This document shows, in pieces, positions 5,442 to 9,514 of a stretch of 9,514 nt of DNA. The notes under the pieces were generated by a model. That model had not been told where the DNA came from and did no database searches. It saw only the letters and a list, made by a program, of their open reading frames with translations. The stretch comes from Acidobacteriaceae bacterium. GTDB taxonomy: Bacteria > Acidobacteriota > Terriglobia > Terriglobales > SbA1. The stretch is taken from the NCBI GenBank assembly GCA_019237515.1, contig JAFAGX010000140.1, positions 1-9,514 on the forward strand, written 5' to 3'. The position numbers and the translations under genes were made by a program. How positions within the stretch are numbered: the stretch's first letter is position 1; each line of letters starts with the position of its first letter.

Positions 5442-5972
5442 ATGCAAGAAGAACACAATGGCAATAACGGAGTAGGCAACAGTCTTCTTAGGAACAGCGA
5501 CCCGCACGTTCATGAGGTGGTCAAAACCGCCCACGAAGAATTACGGCAGCTCATGAAACAGCGGGCCGACATTATGAAACGGATTGGTACATTGAAACAG
5601 ACGATCTCCGGCTTAGCCAATCTGTTTGGTGACGAGATCCTGGATGACGATCTGATGGAATTGGTGGATCGCAAAACAGTAGGCCGACAGCCGGGGTTCA
5701 CAAAGGCTTGTAGGCTGGTGTTGATGGAATCAGACGCACCACTCAGCGTGCGCGAGGTTTGCGACCGCATTCAACAGCGCATGCCGGCGGTTCTGTTGCG
5801 GCACAAAGACCCTCTGGCTTCGGTCACGACGGTGCTGAACCGGTTGGTGGAGTACGGAGAGGCGCAGAGTGTCTCCCGCCCCAACGGGCGCCGCGCCTGG
5901 AGATGGGTGTCTGAGCCAGAGATCGTTTCAGAGCACCCGCAGGCTCACGCGATGTTGGATTCGCAGATATAG
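5442..5972 (+). CDS. Coiled-coil plus winged-helix protein, probable DNA-binding regulator
   Basis: The 176-residue product has two visible parts. Residues 22-60 (VHEVVKTAHEELRQLMKQRA and on to the LKQTISGLANLFGDE segment) form a charged helix with heptad character, likely a coiled coil for dimerisation. Residues 85-157 look like a winged helix: helix 1 FTKACRLVLMESDAP, helix 2 SVREVCDRIQQRMP, helix 3 LASVTTVLNRLVEYGEA, and a wing SVSRPNGRRAWRWV. The layout resembles HARE-HTH-type winged helices (seen in restriction and chromatin proteins). No enzymatic motif is present. The ATG at 5442 is preceded by GGAGAGGG at 5431-5438. An in-frame upstream start at 5385 would add an arginine-rich stretch without a ribosome site and is less likely. 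I associate close relatives with Acidobacteriota, often as multiple paralogs, but cannot confirm that here. The target DNA is unknown; its own motif-rich upstream region is a reasonable guess. Confidence 0.75.
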   Translation: MQEEHNGNNGVGNSLLRNSDPHVHEVVKTAHEELRQLMKQRADIMKRIGTLKQTISGLANLFGDEILDDDLMELVDRKTVGRQPGFTKACRLVLMESDAPLSVREVCDRIQQRMPAVLLRHKDPLASVTTVLNRLVEYGEAQSVSRPNGRRAWRWVSEPEIVSEHPQAHAMLDSQI

Positions 5973-6007
5973 GTGAGGCTCTTGAACAAAGGATCTGCGC
6001 TGCGCAT

Positions 6008-6718
6008 CTACGCGGGTAAGAGCATGCCCTTCTCCAGATGCCTCGTCACGTGCGCGTAAGATGCCGCATGTGGATCGTGCGTGACCATCACGATTGTTTT
6101 CTGGAAGTCCTCGTTCAATCGTTTCAGTATCTCCAGGATCTCCGTGGCCGAATGGCTGTCAAGATCGCCGGTCGGCTCGTCTGCGAGCAGGAGCGTCGGA
6201 TCGCTCACAATCGCACGCGCAATCGCCACTCGTTGCTCCTGACCGCCGGAAAGTTGCTTGGGAAGATGGTGCGCCCTCTCTTCCAGGCCGACGAGCTTCA
6301 ATGCCGTCATCACGTGTTCACGCCTTTGCTGAGCGTTAAGCTTGGTCAGGAGCAATGGCAGCTCCACGTTCTCAAAAGCGGTCAGCACCGGGATCAGATT
6401 GAATGTCTGAAAAACATAGCCAATGTGTTCATTGCGCCAGCGCGCAGATTGGCGGTCGCTGAGCCGGAAGATATTCTCGCCCAATACCCGGAGTTCTCCG
6501 GACGTCGGCCGATCAATAGCTGCAATCATGTTCAGCAGCGTCGTCTTTCCTGAACCGGAGGGTCCCATCAGCGCGAGAAATTCCCCCGCAGCAATCTCTA
6601 TTGAGACATCGTCGAGCGCCTTGACCTCGAAAGCATCGCGCTTGAAAATCTTGCTGACGTTCTGGACCTGAACAACTTTGGTCTGCGTAGCCGTATTCGC
6701 AATTGTGGCGGTGCTCAT
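6008..6718 (-). CDS. ABC transporter ATP-binding protein, MacB/LolD type
   Basis: Cytoplasmic ATPase that powers the FtsX-like permeases encoded upstream in the same operon. All ABC motifs are present in the 236-residue product: Walker A GPSGSGKT (52-59), Q-loop Gln104 in [10 protein letters not shown], signature [14 protein letters not shown] (156-169), Walker [13 protein letters not shown] (176-187) with catalytic Glu181, and H-loop His214 in MVTHD. The [20 protein letters not shown] and ADEPTGDLD blocks are characteristic of the MacB/LolD/FtsE group. The signature reads GGQEQR instead of the more usual GGQQQR or GGQMQR, which is a tolerated variation. The ATG at 6718 overlaps the adaptor's stop codon (ATGA), indicating translational coupling. 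It is the last gene of the operon and converges on the winged-helix gene, leaving 35 bases with no recognisable terminator. Confidence 0.95.
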   Translation of the reverse strand: MSTATIANTATQTKVVQVQNVSKIFKRDAFEVKALDDVSIEIAAGEFLALMGPSGSGKTTLLNMIAAIDRPTSGELRVLGENIFRLSDRQSARWRNEHIGYVFQTFNLIPVLTAFENVELPLLLTKLNAQQRREHVMTALKLVGLEERAHHLPKQLSGGQEQRVAIARAIVSDPTLLLADEPTGDLDSHSATEILEILKRLNEDFQKTIVMVTHDPHAASYAHVTRHLEKGMLLPA

Positions 6719-8076
6719 GATTGCCCCTTGATTTTGATCCTGTCGCCGTTTTTTAAAGTCGAGGGAGCGGCAGTGATGACGTTCTCCCCTCCGTTTAATC
6801 CCTTTACCGTAAATCCACTGCTGCGCTGTGAAATGACCTGAACCTCCCGTTCCAACGCCTTTCCATTGAACGCGAGGAAAATCACCTTCTTGCCGTTGTC
6901 GTCGTGAATTGCCGACGTTGGGACCGAAACACCCGAGTCCTCTGCACTGGCGGGCTTTGAATTGTCGGCCAGAAACTTGACCGTGGCGTTCATTTCCGGG
7001 CGCAGGTACTCGTCCGGATCGAGAATCTGCACTTTGACCTGCACAGTGGCCTTCTGACGGTTCGCCTCTGGCGAGATTTCATGAATTTCGCCCTGATACT
7101 TGCGATCGGGATAAGCGTCGACGCTGACGATGCTCTTCTGCTTGGCTGCGAGTTTGGCAAAGTCGTCCTGGGCAATGTCGAGTTCGACCTGAATATCGTT
7201 GAGATCAGCCAGGGCTACCACTTGACCCTGCGGACCGCCTTCGGCGCCGCTGGCAAACTGCGCCGTCACCAATTCACCTTTTTCTGCCGTCCGCTCCAGA
7301 ATCGTGCCGGTCACCGGGGCGCGGATGACAGTGGCATCCAGCCAGGATTTCGCGTACGCCTCCTGCCCGTCGGCCTGCAACAAGGCTCCCTTGGCCCGGG
7401 TAATCTCTTCTTCGCGAGGACCGATTTTTGCCAGGCGATGTGCCTTTTCGAGCGATTGCACCCTCTGCTGGTCGGCTTCGAATTTCGCGCTGGCATCGTC
7501 GAATGCCTGCCTCGAAACTACGCCCTGAGACCACAACTCGCGATCCCGATCCAGGGTCAACTTGTCGTTGGCCAGCGTGGCTCGGGCCTCATCAAGATTG
7601 TGCTGCGCCTGATCGATCTCTTCAGGACGAGACCCATGTTGCAATTCTTCCAAGTACGCTCGGGCATTCTCAGCGGCGCCTTTGGCCTGTTCATATTGCG
7701 CACGGAATTCCTGGTCTTCGAGACGAACCAGTACCTGGCCTTGCTTGACCTTGTCGCCTTTCTCAACGCCGATCCAAGCTACTCGACCAGTTACCTTGGA
7801 ATTCACATTGATCTTGTGGTGCGGCACGATGTATCCGCTGGCGGTTAGGACGACTCCCCCGATATCACCAGTATTTGCTGCTTGGGCACGGACCACATCG
7901 ACTTCCGCAACGTTCGGTGACAACAGGCGATACGCTAAAGCACCCACGCTGAGCAACGCGACAATCGCGATTCCGATAACAATGTAGCGCCGTGCCCACG
8001 GCGCGGGATCGCCGGCCGGGGCTGAGCGGTCGATCCGCAAGCCCTGCAAATCCGCATGTTTGGTTTCAAGCGGCAT
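6715..8076 (-). CDS. HlyD/MacA-family periplasmic adaptor (membrane fusion protein)
   Basis: Membrane-anchored adaptor that links an inner-membrane ABC permease to an outer-membrane channel. From the ATG at 8076 the protein has 453 residues. A cytoplasmic N-terminus is followed by one membrane helix at about 31-52. The first half of the lipoyl domain lies near 80-122 ([20 protein letters not shown] then GQVLVRLED). A long helical hairpin spans about 123-245, rich in Glu, Gln, Ala and Arg. The second lipoyl half is [12 protein letters not shown] (252-263), followed by a beta-barrel at about 290-370 ([20 protein letters not shown]) and a membrane-proximal domain to the end (VPTSAI...GDRIKI). 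The order is that of MacA and DevB-type adaptors. A TTG at 8082, two codons upstream and 6 bases after a GAGAG, is an alternative start. The permease gene ends 7 bases before the ATG, and the ATPase start overlaps the stop. The exported substrate is not deducible. Confidence 0.93.
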   Translation of the reverse strand: MPLETKHADLQGLRIDRSAPAGDPAPWARRYIVIGIAIVALLSVGALAYRLLSPNVAEVDVVRAQAANTGDIGGVVLTASGYIVPHHKINVNSKVTGRVAWIGVEKGDKVKQGQVLVRLEDQEFRAQYEQAKGAAENARAYLEELQHGSRPEEIDQAQHNLDEARATLANDKLTLDRDRELWSQGVVSRQAFDDASAKFEADQQRVQSLEKAHRLAKIGPREEEITRAKGALLQADGQEAYAKSWLDATVIRAPVTGTILERTAEKGELVTAQFASGAEGGPQGQVVALADLNDIQVELDIAQDDFAKLAAKQKSIVSVDAYPDRKYQGEIHEISPEANRQKATVQVKVQILDPDEYLRPEMNATVKFLADNSKPASAEDSGVSVPTSAIHDDNGKKVIFLAFNGKALEREVQVISQRSSGFTVKGLNGGENVITAAPSTLKNGDRIKIKGQS

Positions 8077-8083
8077 AAGCAAT

Positions 8084-9247
8084 CTAATCTCTCAGGGAGG
8101 CCAAAATCTCGCGCTGCGCGGCATGCCACGCGGGAGCAATGCCTCCGAACAGCCCCATCACGATTGCGAATATCACAGCCGTCGTCACCACCTGCGGAGT
8201 CATTCGCAAACTAAAGACAGCTTCGCTGAACGTCACCGGATTATTCGTGCCGGTCGTCATGCCATTGAACGGCAGCATGAGGATGATGCCGAGCAGCGCC
8301 CCCAATAACGACAGCATGATGGATTCGAAGACAAACGATGTCAAAATGCTGGGTCGCGAAAACCCAATCACTCGCAAGGTGGCAATCTCGCGGGAACGAT
8401 ATGCCACGGCAGCGTACATCGTATTCATGGCCGCAAAGCAGGATCCAATTCCCATGATGACCGCGACAATCATGCCCACGAACTTGATGGGGTTCCCGGA
8501 GCTCGTTTGCTTCGCCCAATAATCTGTTTCCAGCATTCCGCTGAGCTTTAATCTTTGATCGTCACTTACTCTGTTCTTCAACGCGTCGGCTGCGACCGGA
8601 TCAGTGGCACGAAGCAGCACGGAATTGTAGCTGCTGCGATCGAAATCGGAAGCAAGTTGATTAATGTCGCCCCAGATTTCGGAGTCATGCGCACTACCGC
8701 CCGCGTCGAAAATCCCAACCACCGTCCATGGTCCTTTGCCAATCCACATGCTGTCTCCAAGATTGGCTTGAGCAAATCGTTTGTGGATCGATTCGCTCAC
8801 CACGATTTCACGCTGTCCCGGCGTAAACCACTTTCCAGCCACCAGCTTCACTTCCGGCCGCATTTGAATCCCGGTAGGCGAGAGATATCGAACTGTGACA
8901 TTAGTCTCGCCAGTACCGTCATTTCTGGGCAGCACAACAACCAGCAAATCCTCACCGGACGCCAGCGGCTGTCCGTTGGCATCACGCGCCACGCCGGGCA
9001 AGTCTTTCATGATCGGCAATGCGTCCAGATCCACGCCACCGGCTGATAATTCCGCAGTCGATCCTTTCCGCAACACCAGCACGTTGAGCGGATTGCCACT
9101 GCCTTTGAACGCAGCATTCAGCCCTGCCAACAAAGCCAGGATGAAAATAGCGGTCGTAACCGTCAGCGCAATGCCGAGCGCCGTCATGATGGTGGCGCTC
9201 TTGCGGAGCTTCAGATTCCGGATGTTGTATTGAAGAGGAACCGCCAT
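8084..9247 (-). CDS. FtsX-like ABC transporter permease (MacB/DevC type)
   Basis: Inner-membrane permease of a mechanotransmission-type ABC system. The 387-residue protein has the expected four-helix layout: TM1 about 17-43, a periplasmic domain of roughly 210 residues (44-255, MacB-PCD-like), TM2 about 256-282, TM3 about 305-327 and TM4 about 352-375. After TM2, the cytoplasmic coupling segment SREIATLRVIGFSR is the typical FtsX/MacB motif that contacts the ATPase. The C-terminus PAWHAAQREILASLRD matches the family ending. It lacks a fused nucleotide-binding domain; the separate ATPase two genes downstream supplies this. The ATG at 9247 is 8 bases after the upstream permease stop, with a weak AGGT ribosome site. 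It probably forms a heterodimer with the upstream permease. Confidence 0.93.
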   Translation of the reverse strand: MAVPLQYNIRNLKLRKSATIMTALGIALTVTTAIFILALLAGLNAAFKGSGNPLNVLVLRKGSTAELSAGGVDLDALPIMKDLPGVARDANGQPLASGEDLLVVVLPRNDGTGETNVTVRYLSPTGIQMRPEVKLVAGKWFTPGQREIVVSESIHKRFAQANLGDSMWIGKGPWTVVGIFDAGGSAHDSEIWGDINQLASDFDRSSYNSVLLRATDPVAADALKNRVSDDQRLKLSGMLETDYWAKQTSSGNPIKFVGMIVAVIMGIGSCFAAMNTMYAAVAYRSREIATLRVIGFSRPSILTSFVFESIMLSLLGALLGIILMLPFNGMTTGTNNPVTFSEAVFSLRMTPQVVTTAVIFAIVMGLFGGIAPAWHAAQREILASLRD

Positions 9248-9255
9248 ATATTTAC

Positions 9256-9514
9256 CTACCCAATATGCCGCAGGCCTTCAACGATGTTGCGGCGCGACGC
9301 ATTGAACGCCGGCACAAACGAACTCACGAGTCCCACCGTTGCCCCCACGAAAACCGCGACCAGTACCATTGGCAAGCTGAAGCTGACTCCGGTCAGGAAC
9401 AGTCCCATCTGGGGGGAACGAGCCATTACATACACCAGTCCGGAGGCTGCAAGCGCGCCGAGTAATCCGCCAAATGCCGCCAAGCTGACAGACTCTCCCA
9501 TAAACAGCGCCAGA
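9256..9514 (-). CDS. FtsX-like ABC transporter permease, C-terminal part (truncated by window edge)
   Basis: The reading frame is open to the right edge of the window (LALFMGESVSLAAFGG at the left end of the visible protein), so only about the last 86 residues are seen; an internal Met at 9501 is not the start. Two hydrophobic segments are visible, near LAAFGGLLGALAASGLVYVM and LPMVLVAVFVGATVGLVSSF. These correspond to TM3 and TM4 of an FtsX-like permease, and the end PAFNASRRNIVEGLRHIG is the usual family C-terminus. It resembles but is not identical to the C-terminus of the neighbouring permease, which suggests two paralogous subunits that pair. It is the most upstream visible gene of the minus-strand operon. 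Confidence 0.85.
   Translation of the reverse strand, partial: LALFMGESVSLAAFGGLLGALAASGLVYVMARSPQMGLFLTGVSFSLPMVLVAVFVGATVGLVSSFVPAFNASRRNIVEGLRHIG

Noticed and set aside
5973..6007. TGCGC-T-GCGCA palindrome as a terminator between the winged-helix and ABC ATPase genes
   Set aside because: A one-base loop cannot form a normal hairpin and there is no T-tract; probably chance.
7081..7848. 255-codon plus-strand open frame
   Set aside because: It lies wholly antisense to the HlyD-like adaptor, whose domain pattern is unmistakable. The translation shows no family motif and no ribosome site is seen.
1..9514. CRISPR, phage, toxin-antitoxin or other defence system
   Set aside because: I saw no spaced direct-repeat array, integrase, transposase, nuclease or small toxin/antitoxin pair on either strand.

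Overview
The window is about 9.5 kb of GC-moderate (upper-50s % by eye) bacterial chromosome. Several things point to an Acidobacteriota-like soil bacterium: the overall gene content, a coiled-coil/winged-helix protein of a type I associate with that phylum, and a palindromic intergenic repeat built from TGTCATTCCGA...GAGGAATCTG units. This assignment is an inference from recognition, not a database result. Nothing looks phage- or plasmid-like, and I see no tRNA, rRNA, CRISPR array or insertion sequence.

Left part (1-3150, plus strand): translation and tRNA maturation genes. The window opens inside a class II CCA-adding enzyme/poly(A) polymerase-type nucleotidyltransferase with an HD phosphohydrolase domain. 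After a 200-base gap come gatC and gatA, two subunits of the Asp-tRNA(Asn)/Glu-tRNA(Gln) amidotransferase. gatB is not in the window. gatC and gatA are separated by a 90-bp composite inverted repeat that looks like a dispersed REP/BIME-type element.

Middle part (3151-5037): a minus-strand FmdE-like protein with a C-terminal four-cysteine zinc ribbon converges on gatA. It is divergent, by only 26 bases, from a plus-strand predicted lipoprotein of unknown function. The lipoprotein converges on a minus-strand PgsA-like CDP-alcohol phosphatidyltransferase. The junction between those two holds a 16-bp hairpin and two smaller inverted repeats.

Right part (5038-9514): about 400 bases of non-coding DNA with short repeated motifs lead into a plus-strand coiled-coil/winged-helix protein, probably DNA-binding. 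That gene converges on a minus-strand operon for a MacAB/DevBCA-type ABC exporter. In transcription order the operon runs: permease (C-terminal piece only, cut by the window edge), second FtsX-like permease, HlyD/MacA-like periplasmic adaptor, MacB/LolD-like ATPase. Spacings are 8 bp, a few bases, and a 4-bp ATGA overlap, so these are almost certainly co-transcribed and form one envelope-spanning transporter. An outer-membrane channel is not encoded in the visible part.

I did not find a clearly new biological system. The items most worth a second look are the gatC-gatA repeat, the FmdE/zinc-ribbon protein with its very tight divergent lipoprotein partner, the inverted-repeat cluster at 4375-4510, and the motif-rich leader of the winged-helix gene.
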